The notes beneath the pieces are model-generated. The model did no database searches and was not told where the DNA came from. It saw only the letters and a list, made by a program, of their open reading frames with translations. From contig JASNGC010000001.1 in assembly GCA_038659295.1 (NCBI GenBank), positions 1 to 64,000 on the forward strand: 64,000 nt of DNA, written 5' to 3'. This document shows positions 31,201 through 41,744 of the stretch, piece by piece (position 1 is the first letter of the stretch; each line of letters begins with the position of its first letter). The translations under genes and the position numbers were made by a program. Origin of the DNA: Enterocytospora artemiae. Lineage: Eukaryota > Microsporidia.

Positions 31201-34200
31201 ATCTGCTCCCTTTATTAATCCATGCAGCATATCCCACTCTTCCATTGAAATGTACATTTCTCGTTCGTTAAATTTCAGTGATAAGTTAATATCCTCTTGA
31301 AATATCATATCTCTAATCTTAACAGAGTTCATTATGCTTAAATTAGTCATAAATAAGTTGAAGATATATTGTTTTTGGATGATAGTTAACCTACTAAAGG
31401 ATGTCACAAATGAATTATTCCCAGGGATATTTCTTAATGCAAATAAGCAATTCAGATAATCATTGACATTAGGACTATTTTTATTGCTACATATATATTG
31501 GCAGCAAATGATAAAGCGTAAAATAGTACTTTCCTCGATTCCATCATAATCAACACTAAATAAAAACTTAATATTGTCAAACTCACTATTTTTGGCAAGC
31601 CTTATTAAAATAGTGGTAATTGATGAATTGTATCTACTTGCAAACTCCGAAACTACCCTCTTAAAAAGGATTTTGTTATCAAATATATTACATCGTCCAT
31701 TGCATTCCTTTTTTTCAATTTCATATAAAATGCTCACATTAAACAAAAATATTTCAGAAGACATCCTAAGTGGCCTTCTATGAACTAATTCAATTCTATC
31801 CGCATTCGATATATATGGGAAAATTTTATATAGATTCCATAAGAGTGGTTGATAGGAGGCAACAGAATCTGTAACTGTCCTCAAAACTATTTGTAGCATC
31901 TCTTGAGGATGAAGAAAAATCAAAGATGATGCAATATTAGAAAATCTTTCTGCGTCTGGAAAATTCTTGCTACATAATAGTTCAAATGCCTCTAAGATAT
32001 CTGCAGAGTAAGATACATCAAAGTTATGTTGTAAATACTTCTTTTGTACATAATTTTCTATCACCCCAATTAAATTTTCCATTGACGAATTCTTATAAAC
32101 ATTAACAGGCAAGTCTAACCACTCTATCAGCTCATTGGAAATGTTGGTGTGAATATGATTTCTAAAAACACGTCTAATCTCATCCTTGTTAAACTTATCC
32201 ACTGATTTGCTAGACTCAATGCACATCAAGAATGAAGAGTTAATAAATGATAAAATGTGATGATTAGAAGTAATATCAAAATTAATAGTATCAGGCACAT
32301 CATTAAACTTTATAAGAGGATTAAGTAGTTCTCTGTAAATCTCATTGCTCATAATAATACGTTTTGAAAATCCATCGGTTTTTTTATCAATGATTGTTAA
32401 CATACTTTCTATTTTATACTTATTATGAATAATTTGAAAAAAATTCCTCTCAACTAATTGCCTATAAACTACCCTTTCCGGCATCTGATTTCCCGAGTTA
32501 AAGCCATCTACACTAACATCTGATCGAGATAATGGTTCTGATTTAACTCCAGAAATCAGCTTTTTTGCCTTAATAACTACCGGATTGTTTACATATCCAT
32601 AACCAACACTTGTATCATTATATGTACCAATAATTCGTCTGCAAATTTCTAGTACCTTTTCAGAACTATAATTAATTTCAATGAAAAGGTTCAAAATAGA
32701 GGCTATTGGGTAGATCATGAGCAAACAATCTAGGTTAAGATCTCTACATGGAACGTATGTCATATACTTGACAGCAGGTAACAATTTTAATCCATTGAAT
32801 CCATTGGATGGTTTAACAGCTATTTTCGGAGTACAATTTGCTCTTCTTTTAGTTCTTTTTATAAAATAATCAGATTCATCAGACGAAATGTCCCTGATAC
32901 TATCTCCTAAAACAATCCCTATGCGCTTCAATGTACTTAATGCAGTTTGTTCTACTGTTACAACCAATTCTTCAATTAAAGACGGCAAAAAATTATATGA
33001 AGAATAGTTCCTTAACACATTGTTGTAACTTTTATCTAAATGAATGGTAGAAATAATATCAGAAGATGTTTCTGCTTTAGATTCCTCAATATGAGCTTGG
33101 TCCTGCAGCTTTTCCTCAACTTTAAACCGATTATCGTCAATAACTTTATCATTTTGAAATACTTCGGAAATATTCCCCACATCTATTGTTTCGTTGGTAA
33201 GCAGCATGTATCTAATGCTTGGATAAACAAACTGTCTTATTTCATTCCCACTAGAGTGTGCTACAATGTCAAAGGCATGGCCACTGTGAATCCTAAAGTT
33301 AGGGTTAATTTTATATAATTCTAGTAAATCTTCCTCTGTAAATGAATTTACGTAATACTCCACAACAGAGTCATAATTAAATGAAGGTTTTAAATATGTA
33401 TTAGAGGGATGAACAATTGTTTTGAAAACGGTTCTATATAACTGTAATATCAGCTGGGAATTGTTAAATTTGATATTGTTCTTCATAAGATATTCTACTA
33501 AGAGAAAAGAACAATTAGAAATGTGAATGATAAGAGAAGTACTAGAGTTGTCGTATAAACTTTCTTCGTAAAGTTTGGTATAATAGTCCAAAAAACCTAC
33601 AATTGCATCCCCAATAAAAATAGAATATTCAAAAACATAGTAGAAACATTTTCTATAAATTGATTTCTCCATATTGTTAAAGAACAGCGATAATATCGGG
33701 ACAATATTTTGAGCGGAGTGGATTTTTCTCTTCATAATTTTAAATATGTTACTTAAATTATTATAGGGTGAGTTAAGTAACAAAAACTCAATAACGATGC
33801 AATCATAGTTGTTAATATTCAGTAGTATACTGTATATGTATTTCTTGTTAATAACATCCTGCTCTTTATAAGATTGAATAAATGGAATATAATTGATACT
33901 ACAATTATATAATAGATTCCTGAATACATGTAGGTTATTCGTCATATTGATATTACTCATTGTAATACTATTTACAAACGACAATTTGCTTTCTTTGTCA
34001 ACGAATCCATCTAGTACAGCCAAATGTGGAATGATGGATTTTATAGGTTTCATAAATTCCTCATAGTCAATATTATTATGATAGTTTGTAATTGCAATAT
34101 TCTTTACATATTCATAAAATACGAAAAATCTCAGCTCATCGACTTTGGAAATATGGTTTTCAACAAAGCCTGAAATATTATTTATAGAAAAATGTCTATT

Positions 34201-37200
34201 TTTTTTTATAAAATTAATATCAGATGCTACGGGAATTGATTTCAAAGGAGGTAGATTATAACAATATTCAAATTCCAAATAAAGTGAAGCCAGCCAGTTT
34301 GTATTACTGGATATTGTATGGTTAGAAGTGTTGATTTCAAATATATTTCTGAAAATCTTGACTCTATTAATAGCTCTAATAATTTGTATACATATATAAT
34401 ACAACCTCTCATTAGGATCATTGATAAGTGTATATTTGATAGCAACAAATAAGGAGTTTACAACATCATTGCTCAGACAGTATCCTTTGTTGTGCTTATG
34501 CTGGATTAATAGATCTAGAATTCCTCTGATTGTTGATTGTCTGACCAACTGATCGGCTGTATAAATATTTTCAATACAAATTACCAAAATATCATTCATA
34601 GAATTTGGAAACATTTCTAGCAGCTGGGAATTACTTAGTAAAATTGCATCAGCTGCAATCAATGGCAATAGTAAAGTGCTGATATTGTTTGAAATTGTAT
34701 TTCTTATATGAACATTGTCCATCAATAAAGCGAATATACAATCGGCAACAATAATAGCTTCAGTTTCATCATACAGATGTATATTGTCATTCAAGAACTT
34801 CACTATTGATTCTTTTGATACTTCAATTTCCTCTTTTGTGTATTCTTCAATGCAAAGCATTCTTAAATTTCTTCTAACTACAGTCTGCTTGTCTGGAATA
34901 AGTTGATTGCTTGTTTTCATCGCGGCGATTGAATTATAAATTTGATACTCGAATTTATAATTTGTCAATACACTTATAAAAACCATCATCTTATTGTAAA
35001 TGCTAATAGTGTGATACCTTTTGCTTTCTCTATACTTACCATTCACAAACTTATCTCTATGTTCATTATTTAACTTTTTATAAATACCCATCACCTTGAA
35101 CCTAATCATTTTATCTGATTCATCTAAAAGACCATAAATTAGCTCCAACAACTCACCAAATGAATTAGTTGTGTCGAATTCTATCATATAATCTAAGTAT
35201 GTCAAAATAGTCAGCTTCATTTTTAGATTTAGTTTAATCCCGCTGATCATTGGAGGTACTATAATATTGTACTTGGCAATCAGTAACCCAAGAGATATTG
35301 GAATATTAAATAGAGTTTCCAAATAAAAGGGATTGTTGTATATACAATACAGATTGTATAAATCTGTAATTAAATTAGAGAAATACGAGTATATTACGTA
35401 AAATCCGGTATATTTTGACTGCCCCTCTGTTTTAATAGAGCAAAACATTCCATTCAACAATTCGGCAGCAAATAAAGAATTTACACGATTGTGATCTTGG
35501 TTATAAGGCAATTCTTTCAATTGTAAAATTATACATTCCAAGATGTCAGGAAAATATTCGCTGAAAATGGCCTTATATATTTTTTTATCAAAATTAAAAA
35601 ATTCATAGCAAATTGGAAACAATTTTCTATAATAATCAGCCTCTTTGAATTCGCCATATCCTCGTTGTGCTGCTGTAAAATCATTATAAATCAATTTGTT
35701 TGCTACCGTACAGAAAGAAATTCCAACAATGGGATTTTTCATGAGTATCCTCCAATCATCAATTCGATCAATGTAATTTACAAATAAGGTTGGAGCAACT
35801 GACTCTGCCAAAATATCTAAGCTAGTTAGCGAAAAAAACGAAGAATAATATTCCTGTAGAGTAATATCACCTGTAGTTTGAGTGTTGCAATACGATGTCA
35901 ACTTCATTGGCGAAATAATATATTCTGATAAAATATCAAGGTCTTCAAAGTAATTTAGTTTAACAATTAAGTTAATAGTTTTGGAAATATATAGAAATAT
36001 TTTAGAACTATGTGCCCCATTTGCATAGAAAAAGTTTAGCAATTTCATTGAATTCCTAATATGTGCAGAAATATTATTCAGGGTAACAGATGCTAGAATA
36101 GAGGTATATGCATCAATACATATGTCAATCAATTCATCAACAACTATAGAATGAATAGTCGTTGTGTTTAAGGGGAAATGGTCGTCAATAATCTTTAAAA
36201 TACTATCATGATCGATTGTATTCGATGAAGAATTATTGGCAGATTGAGATAGGTTGCTTTTTGGAGTGTTCTGCATGTTAAACGAAGCATTTATACTAGT
36301 AGGAGAGATGCTAGTTATATTGTGTTGAGTATTTCTAGAAAAAATTCCACCATTTATACTGATCAACAAATCTATACTTTTTACCTTCATTATATCCTCC
36401 AATTCTGGATCAAGCATGCCCAGTATGATTGTTTTTGAATGCTTTGAAAGTAAGTCGTCTCTCAAGAACTGTTTAAGTACATTGTATAGTTCAATTCTCA
36501 AATAATTTGGCAAAAATCCATTCTTAGAAATATTCTGTATAATTACATTTACAGAAAGTGAACTATTTCCAGTAAGAATAATAGATTTTAGGATCTGTAT
36601 AGAATAATCAGTATACTCTACAAATTCTCCACTTGGTGTTGTGTTTGAATATCCTATCAACACCTGATGTAATAATCCTCCGAAGAGCGTTGAATCAGAT
36701 GAGTACTTTGATTTAAAAAGAAGAAGATATTTTACAACTTCAGATGCCAAAAGAAAATATTCTCTAGAAAAGTCTATACTTCGTGGAGAAACTATATTAG
36801 TGAAATTATTAACAAATATGCTTGTCGATAGCGTAAACTGATTATAAAATTCACCACTGTTCTGTTGATTTGTCATTGGAACCACGTTAATTAGTGAAAT
36901 CAACTTAGTAAGATGAGAATACACCGAGTACTTCAAATTAGACTCTAGTAATGATATAAGTACAGATATTCCCTTGCATATAATTAGCAGGTTGTCTGTT
37001 TCTCTCTGAAGTAAATCAAACTTTCTATCAAAGATTCTATATAGAAACAGTAACAGTGATTCGTCTGAAAAATTACTATAATCAAACTTAGAAAGAATTC
37101 CAATGCAATAGCATATATCGTCCCTAGAACTTGGGGCATCTCTCTTTAAAAATGTTGAAGAAAGCAATTCATTCTCAAGAAATTTTACAATTTCAGGAAC

Positions 37201-37314
37201 AAGTTCTGTAGGATTCGAATATTCTGAAGTACAATCTTTCGAGTTTGTAAATTGTCTTAAATTATCTAATTTCTCTGAGACGGTATCAGTAGATGCTAAA
37301 ATAGAAAGAATCAT
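28300..37314 (-). CDS. TRA1: Tra1/TRRAP-like PIKK-family pseudokinase
   Basis: A single 3,004-residue frame, the largest gene in the window. Most of it (to about residue 2000) is helical, as in HEAT-repeat scaffolds. Helical FAT-like sequence follows, then from about residue 2600 a PI3K-like fold beginning VLPGEFHVLKE. Where an active PIKK has a D..(H/R)xxN catalytic loop and a DFG, this protein has FNIKPKNANNIFINTCNGNVYYNEI-type sequence (about 2763-2787): no catalytic Asp and no DFG. A short FATC-like helix ends the protein. Giant size, HEAT, FAT, a dead kinase and FATC together point to Tra1/TRRAP, the activator-binding scaffold of SAGA and NuA4 histone acetyltransferases. Yeast Tra1 has about 3,740 residues, so this is shortened. 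CCC lies 4 bases before the ATG. The alternative is another degenerate PIKK. Confidence 0.72.
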   Translation of the reverse strand: MILSILASTDTVSEKLDNLRQFTNSKDCTSEYSNPTELVPEIVKFLENELLSSTFLKRDAPSSRDDICYCIGILSKFDYSNFSDESLLLFLYRIFDRKFDLLQRETDNLLIICKGISVLISLLESNLKYSVYSHLTKLISLINVVPMTNQQNSGEFYNQFTLSTSIFVNNFTNIVSPRSIDFSREYFLLASEVVKYLLLFKSKYSSDSTLFGGLLHQVLIGYSNTTPSGEFVEYTDYSIQILKSIILTGNSSLSVNVIIQNISKNGFLPNYLRIELYNVLKQFLRDDLLSKHSKTIILGMLDPELEDIMKVKSIDLLISINGGIFSRNTQHNITSISPTSINASFNMQNTPKSNLSQSANNSSSNTIDHDSILKIIDDHFPLNTTTIHSIVVDELIDICIDAYTSILASVTLNNISAHIRNSMKLLNFFYANGAHSSKIFLYISKTINLIVKLNYFEDLDILSEYIISPMKLTSYCNTQTTGDITLQEYYSSFFSLTSLDILAESVAPTLFVNYIDRIDDWRILMKNPIVGISFCTVANKLIYNDFTAAQRGYGEFKEADYYRKLFPICYEFFNFDKKIYKAIFSEYFPDILECIILQLKELPYNQDHNRVNSLFAAELLNGMFCSIKTEGQSKYTGFYVIYSYFSNLITDLYNLYCIYNNPFYLETLFNIPISLGLLIAKYNIIVPPMISGIKLNLKMKLTILTYLDYMIEFDTTNSFGELLELIYGLLDESDKMIRFKVMGIYKKLNNEHRDKFVNGKYRESKRYHTISIYNKMMVFISVLTNYKFEYQIYNSIAAMKTSNQLIPDKQTVVRRNLRMLCIEEYTKEEIEVSKESIVKFLNDNIHLYDETEAIIVADCIFALLMDNVHIRNTISNNISTLLLPLIAADAILLSNSQLLEMFPNSMNDILVICIENIYTADQLVRQSTIRGILDLLIQHKHNKGYCLSNDVVNSLFVAIKYTLINDPNERLYYICIQIIRAINRVKIFRNIFEINTSNHTISSNTNWLASLYLEFEYCYNLPPLKSIPVASDINFIKKNRHFSINNISGFVENHISKVDELRFFVFYEYVKNIAITNYHNNIDYEEFMKPIKSIIPHLAVLDGFVDKESKLSFVNSITMSNINMTNNLHVFRNLLYNCSINYIPFIQSYKEQDVINKKYIYSILLNINNYDCIVIEFLLLNSPYNNLSNIFKIMKRKIHSAQNIVPILSLFFNNMEKSIYRKCFYYVFEYSIFIGDAIVGFLDYYTKLYEESLYDNSSTSLIIHISNCSFLLVEYLMKNNIKFNNSQLILQLYRTVFKTIVHPSNTYLKPSFNYDSVVEYYVNSFTEEDLLELYKINPNFRIHSGHAFDIVAHSSGNEIRQFVYPSIRYMLLTNETIDVGNISEVFQNDKVIDDNRFKVEEKLQDQAHIEESKAETSSDIISTIHLDKSYNNVLRNYSSYNFLPSLIEELVVTVEQTALSTLKRIGIVLGDSIRDISSDESDYFIKRTKRRANCTPKIAVKPSNGFNGLKLLPAVKYMTYVPCRDLNLDCLLMIYPIASILNLFIEINYSSEKVLEICRRIIGTYNDTSVGYGYVNNPVVIKAKKLISGVKSEPLSRSDVSVDGFNSGNQMPERVVYRQLVERNFFQIIHNKYKIESMLTIIDKKTDGFSKRIIMSNEIYRELLNPLIKFNDVPDTINFDITSNHHILSFINSSFLMCIESSKSVDKFNKDEIRRVFRNHIHTNISNELIEWLDLPVNVYKNSSMENLIGVIENYVQKKYLQHNFDVSYSADILEAFELLCSKNFPDAERFSNIASSLIFLHPQEMLQIVLRTVTDSVASYQPLLWNLYKIFPYISNADRIELVHRRPLRMSSEIFLFNVSILYEIEKKECNGRCNIFDNKILFKRVVSEFASRYNSSITTILIRLAKNSEFDNIKFLFSVDYDGIEESTILRFIICCQYICSNKNSPNVNDYLNCLFALRNIPGNNSFVTSFSRLTIIQKQYIFNLFMTNLSIMNSVKIRDMIFQEDINLSLKFNEREMYISMEEWDMLHGLIKGADQNVFVGVAEIRILAKLMIMEEYNIAYNYCRILIGKIIDRRISYKKSDIRLIQTIYRNIIGILCERTLQVDGYIGNLQEYYNNSEDNNHIYVQNCAVAEKLNDITSTKCLIKNRSQIDIKNNSNGKELDDTYYFKNLCFIQCQSDRFYAEKNRIIATFISESPPIFERRIDEINRKFLNIITLLFGTSDKLYKRPDASSIQGMKSLCDNFLITCTFIQYLPKCPSLENIILYLGIVGEINESLRIVSSEFRESIYGRLKIWMNRSPNIISQNLFENVSGFLIFMKWRLFIFDRAMQIVPEHDKKKISSLSCKLNCLFAEYLMRNQLYQQAQYILNEINNLQTIELQQNYYKFILDIECLYRTGEYSKILQLIGSININRYSNEDKSKLYYWAYQSKRRLGNNNYPGNTSQKEMFDEFTDLHFEKLTRNLCVTMEHKKEELHRLTILSDDHFISLKLIDLINETNISESRIYVLDYIRRGDFELIEKICMEKLIYFIPLLDYETADLVIKRSPMYIKAQQSLEVFYRIINQLKCDILTDIDCFQCKREFKHLQNINPRIIHVFSEPIVLPGEFHVLKETYDENRMMYAIHDFANEFEKSNYIFTVRLVDGNAVKIYFNEELERRKRQLEAIKLSKDNISKSSYNIFKDFKKLKICSELICSVMGIPGKFVQQHFDIKIHEIDDILIDDSLSKENNLRLKLLSINSNSKEYFEVRKNVINTYGVQVCFHLLFNIKPKNANNIFINTCNGNVYYNEISDTSLCYSNDKCDVLKERSKTNDKHCGISEPFGIDSSNSILNNLNIENDIQEFKSKLNDEFLEEIKFELPESISNVFESEGLNGPLSKMIYKFCYEFVNNSEVRKIYEYLMGSNALNQATYRMCRISGLKERSTTTNISNYFCKLCEAPSTLHTGEIDFHNESKHYSSGSEILCSCRYSKDSVGVNENEFKILEFVQNNLVDSVINKIISNGQ

Positions 37315-38112
37315 AGAAGGGTTACAAAAATGAATAACTATATAAAGCTAAAAGTAACTAACGAATATGTCTAAATTTTGAAAGGAACCCAATTTTCCAT
37401 ACAAAAAGATTGGAAATTTTTACCTCCAAACCATTGATATTACTGTAACTGTAATCAAATTTTATATTTACTCTAGAATATGTGTGTTGATGAGTAAAGA
37501 AGCTATTAAAAACCCCAATGATGAATTAGATTTTAATAGTTTTGAAAAGCTACCATATTCAATGATTTTCTAATATACTCCTATAAATATATTCAATTTC
37601 ACATATAAATTGTGCTTTTATGTGAAATTCAATATATGATAAAAATTCTACCTGTGAAAAAGTTACTATCCATAAGATAATCCAAAATCATGATTTATTC
37701 TCAAGTAACATTATTCATTTATGTGCAAACAGCAAGGGATAACATAAATGAATAATGTTCAACAATCTTAAATGATTGAGCAGCAGTAATCAAAGTACTA
37801 AATAGAATATGGATTTATGCATAGATCATTTACAATTAGAGAGTGAAATTTTGTAAGCATTAACACAGATAAGTTTCTCATTTTAAAATAAATAAAGATG
37901 GTTTTAGTAGTTATACAATATATCCTACAATATGTTTTATTATCTGATGGGGAAGAAGTAAACATTACATCAACCTCTGTTTTTTGAGGTAATAATTAAA
38001 GTTTTCCTTTATTTAAAAATTATTCCATGTGATACTGTCATTAATAACTGGTAGTTGGCTGAGGAAATATCATAACTTTACTTGCAAAGATATTTCAACC
38101 AAATCATCGTAT
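37315..38112. other. AT-rich intergenic region
   Basis: About 800 bases between two minus-strand genes. It contains the promoter of the 37314 gene at its left end. No RNA gene, repeat or coding frame is visible. Confidence 0.5.
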
Positions 38113-39639
38113 TTATTTACAAGAAATCTTTTTTCGAACTTGATCCAAAAACATTTCTGCATTTAGTATCTGACTACCTCCAAGAACTATAGGAATGCAG
38201 TACTTCTGTTCTAAATATTTCAACTCTTTTAATTCCATATAGGTTGCTCCTCCATTTATATAAACTATTATTTGTGAAATTTCTGGCATAAAAATTCCAG
38301 TGTGAAGGTTACTGGTCTCATAACTATCTGTAATCGAATTGCCTTTAATTTTGGACAATATATCCTCTACATAATTTACAACCGGAATATTTTTCTTAAA
38401 AATCAAGTGCTTTAAATGGTTGGTAAACCTATTTTTAAAGGATTCTTCAGAATTTGTTGTGTTTCTAATAAAATCTACCACATCTGACTTTAAGTTACGC
38501 TTTTTCAATATTGGATCAATTAGGTCTACGTTTTTTGATCCAATTAAACTAATACAAAATCGCAAAATATCATTTTCTGTCCCATGATCCGTCAATTCCA
38601 TAACTTCATCATTATCAAAGGTTTTTTCCATCCTATAAAAATCATCCAATTTTCTAACTTTCAATATCTCCAGTATTTTAATGCACAGATTTAGATTTGT
38701 GTTTATTATTTCATTCTTTTTTTGAAGTTCAGGTGCATTTAATAAGACCTTGGAAATATCTGCATTTGACTTCATATTCCTAAGTGCCAACTCTTTCTTA
38801 TAAGAATGGAGCTCCCCTTCAACCAATTCTGCAACTATAGGAAACTCTTCGAATCGATACTTTTGTATAAATTCACTTTCTGTATCAAGATCTATTTTTT
38901 TCATGTCAGAGCCTTTTTCTAAGAATTCAATCTTATTCAAATCAATTTTAAAAATATCATGAAGTAACTCAATATATCCAAGAACGTGAGAAGTAGGAGA
39001 AATAAGATCGATATTTCGATCAAGAAGAATTAAAAGGGGCTTTCTGATGTTAGTCTTAATGATTTTTGTTGTTTTTATTTTGGATTCTAATTTCCTTAAA
39101 ATATCATTCTTCCCACCTCCAAATGAATTTCCAACAATAAAAGGAATTTCATTCATTGTTACGAAAATTGAAAACAACCCGGCAACTGTCTCATCAATAT
39201 AGTTGTGAACGAATGAATCACGTAGATTAAACGTAAATATGTCCTCATGTAATGGAATAAATTGGACAAAATAGTCTTGTACTGTAATTATTCGATTGGC
39301 ATTTTGAGTTTCACTAACTCTAACCGCCATAGACTCCAAATCTGATCGTTTAATTTGGGTAGATGAATAAATATAATATGAAGAATAGAGAAATCGCAGA
39401 ATATCATTTGTTGCTTTGTTAATGTCCTGGACAAAATAAATTGCTGGTATATCATTTACGGCAGTCCTAGAATTTGAAACTAAAGCATGAGAGCATATCC
39501 CATTATTTTTAAGATCAGATACCTTAAATAAAGACGAAAGTATATCCATTGTTACTTCGTCAAGAATTAATATTTTAAAGGGCGTATTTTCTGGATTAAG
39601 CATTCTAACAATTTTTTGTTTCAAAACTTTTCGGAGCAT
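38113..39639 (-). CDS. SLY1: Sec1/Munc18 protein, Sly1 type
   Basis: 508 residues from MLRKVLKQKIVRMLN. SM proteins clasp SNARE bundles to drive membrane fusion, and Sly1 acts between ER and Golgi. The family signature LLILLDRNIDLISPTSH with YIELLHDIF is near residues 205-235. It is followed by a charged segment with FPIVAELVEGELHSYKKE, typical of Sly1, and a C-terminal IIVYINGGATYMELKEL, which fits the (V/I)GGxTYxE motif. Length is somewhat short of the usual 600-670. The frame is open 8 codons further upstream to ATG 39663, but a CCACCC tract lies 4 bases before ATG 39639 and the protein from there aligns better, so I place the start here. Confidence 0.82.
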   Translation of the reverse strand: MLRKVLKQKIVRMLNPENTPFKILILDEVTMDILSSLFKVSDLKNNGICSHALVSNSRTAVNDIPAIYFVQDINKATNDILRFLYSSYYIYSSTQIKRSDLESMAVRVSETQNANRIITVQDYFVQFIPLHEDIFTFNLRDSFVHNYIDETVAGLFSIFVTMNEIPFIVGNSFGGGKNDILRKLESKIKTTKIIKTNIRKPLLILLDRNIDLISPTSHVLGYIELLHDIFKIDLNKIEFLEKGSDMKKIDLDTESEFIQKYRFEEFPIVAELVEGELHSYKKELALRNMKSNADISKVLLNAPELQKKNEIINTNLNLCIKILEILKVRKLDDFYRMEKTFDNDEVMELTDHGTENDILRFCISLIGSKNVDLIDPILKKRNLKSDVVDFIRNTTNSEESFKNRFTNHLKHLIFKKNIPVVNYVEDILSKIKGNSITDSYETSNLHTGIFMPEISQIIVYINGGATYMELKELKYLEQKYCIPIVLGGSQILNAEMFLDQVRKKISCK

Positions 39640-40100
39640 TTTAGGGTGGAAAAAGTTTCTCAATAGAAATAATGAATTTAAAGGATAGAATAGCTAACTA
39701 AACCAATATAAATGAAAAACCTGACTTTACAACAAAATCTCCACTGAAATGAGATCCAAATATGCTTTATAAGTTATTAATGTCAGAGTGTGGTTTATGG
39801 AGTCACAATTTAAATTTTTAGTTAAAGAAAAACAAAAAACCATGGCATAAGACACCTTACAACTAAGATTTATTCAATGATATTTAGATTTAAATAACCA
39901 ATATGACTAAATGGTAGAGTCATGTATGGAGTAAGATAGATCCATCTATTTTAAAATATATGATTAATTAGTGAACTTTAAAAGTCGCACAAAATGGAGT
40001 TATAAATATTTAATTTTCTCTTCAAAACTGATTATACAATAAAAGCCACCAGCATATTTGGAATAATAGGGCATGCAACAACAAATAATACTCGTTAAAT
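39640..40100. other. AT-rich intergenic region
   Basis: Promoter of the 39639 gene plus about 400 bases of AT-rich sequence. Nothing else recognised. Confidence 0.45.
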
Positions 40101-40991
40101 TTAATTATCATGCTCATCTAACCAATCAAATCTACCATCATTCTCCATTCCTCGCTTTCTTAAGCCATTTTCAAATAAAGATGCTAAATATTTATAATCT
40201 GGGCAGTCTGCATATTTTAGACTTCTTACATGAACCATGTATAAGTAAATTTCGTTAGGACAGTTATCACATAACTCCTGAATCGATGTTTCTTTCTTTA
40301 CCGTACAGATCATTTCATATTTCTTTTTTTTAGTTTCCGCCTTGAGACCTTGCCAGGGTAACCTGCCCTTAATAAAATAAACCAGCATAAAACCAAGTGA
40401 TTCAAGATCATCTCTTCTACTTTGCTCTACCCCACTGTGAGTATTCAATGATGCGTACCTGGCAGTACCTGTTAAATTTTTACCTTCCTTATATGGTCTA
40501 TGAACCATTGTAACAGGATTTCTATATTCTTTACATAATCCATAGTCTATCAAATATATACCATTCTGATTGTTATCGGTAACAAAATTGTCTGGCTTAA
40601 TATCACGATGAACAAAATGTTTCAGATGCAGATGTTCAATTCTAGATAAGCACGATTTTCCAATCATAAATATAGTTTTGATGGAAAATTCACGATTCAT
40701 TTTAACAAATAACTTTTCTAAACTTTGCCCCAATAAATCCATCGTCATGCAATTCACATATGAATTATTATATTCTATCTTCCCGTATTCATACACTTTT
40801 GGAGTGGTTGGTCCTGCAATTAAACGATACACCGAAAATTCATGTTTAAGTTGTAGTATGCCCGTCTTCTTCTCAATTTTAATGGCTAGCACTGTGCTTG
40901 TTGTGGTATCTACAGCAATAAAAATCTCCCCAAAAGCTCCATGTGCTAATGGTGCTCCTATTTCAATATTACTTAATTCTTTTGTTGCCAT
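40101..40991 (-). CDS. Casein kinase 1 family protein kinase
   Basis: 296 residues, essentially only the kinase domain. A glycine-rich loop (LAHGAFGEIF) near residue 14 is followed by AIKIEKK (catalytic Lys about 39), then catalytic loop HRDIKPDNF about 128-136, IDYGL in place of the usual DFG, and the CK1-specific GTARYASLNTH, EQSRRDDLESLG and LPWQGL motifs. These mark CK1 (Hrr25/CK1-delta type) clearly. CK1 enzymes phosphorylate acidic or pre-phosphorylated sites and in yeast act in vesicle traffic, DNA repair and ribosome maturation. The usual C-terminal regulatory tail is missing. CCC directly abuts the ATG. Confidence 0.93.
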   Translation of the reverse strand: MATKELSNIEIGAPLAHGAFGEIFIAVDTTTSTVLAIKIEKKTGILQLKHEFSVYRLIAGPTTPKVYEYGKIEYNNSYVNCMTMDLLGQSLEKLFVKMNREFSIKTIFMIGKSCLSRIEHLHLKHFVHRDIKPDNFVTDNNQNGIYLIDYGLCKEYRNPVTMVHRPYKEGKNLTGTARYASLNTHSGVEQSRRDDLESLGFMLVYFIKGRLPWQGLKAETKKKKYEMICTVKKETSIQELCDNCPNEIYLYMVHVRSLKYADCPDYKYLASLFENGLRKRGMENDGRFDWLDEHDN

Positions 40992-41744
40992 GGGTTTTTT
41001 TAAACAAAATAAAAAGTGAAAGGAAAAAAATTCAAGATAAACCCAACTAAAAGACGAAAAATAGCAATAAAGCTAACAGATTTGAAATAAAAACAATTTT
41101 TAATATTCATCATATATGATCTATTTATTTACCCTATTATCTCAAATTGTTGATAAGATAAAAGTGAGCCGATACAAATGAATTAACAATTGTATATGAA
41201 GTATTAAGGTCCATATGTTAGCCTGAATAAAGGAAAGAAGTTCTTTCAACCATAGAAAAATACTAATATTGGTTATCTTTACAAAGTTAATTGAAATTTA
41301 TGATAATTAATGCTTTATTTTTGGTTATCATAGCCTACAATTCAGATATATTTTAATGCACTATGCATCTTTACTAAAACAGCTCTTAAATTTATACTGG
41401 TGGTATAACATACATATAAATTAATTTATGGAATGTTCCTGATACATTCAGTATTGGCAAGAATATCCCTCATAATTACGTGATATACTGCTTGTGGTTG
41501 TAAAAATTCAATTTTTCATTCATGAAGTTGAAATTTTATCTATAAGCAATTGCTTATCGACTAAGCATCAATGCTCCCATTCTCATTTTAAGATAGTCTA
41601 TTTTAAAAATATAATGATCAGGCCAAATACATATAATTTTATTTTTAGACGATTACTAATTCTGGGCAACGATAGATGAAGGAACTATTTCCTATTATTT
41701 GATTAATATACAAAGCCAAATTGCGTTATAAAAGTATACTAAAA
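40992..41744. other. AT-rich intergenic region
   Basis: Around 750 bases without a supported gene. The frame at 41494-41679 has no start motif and no similarity to anything I know. Confidence 0.45.
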
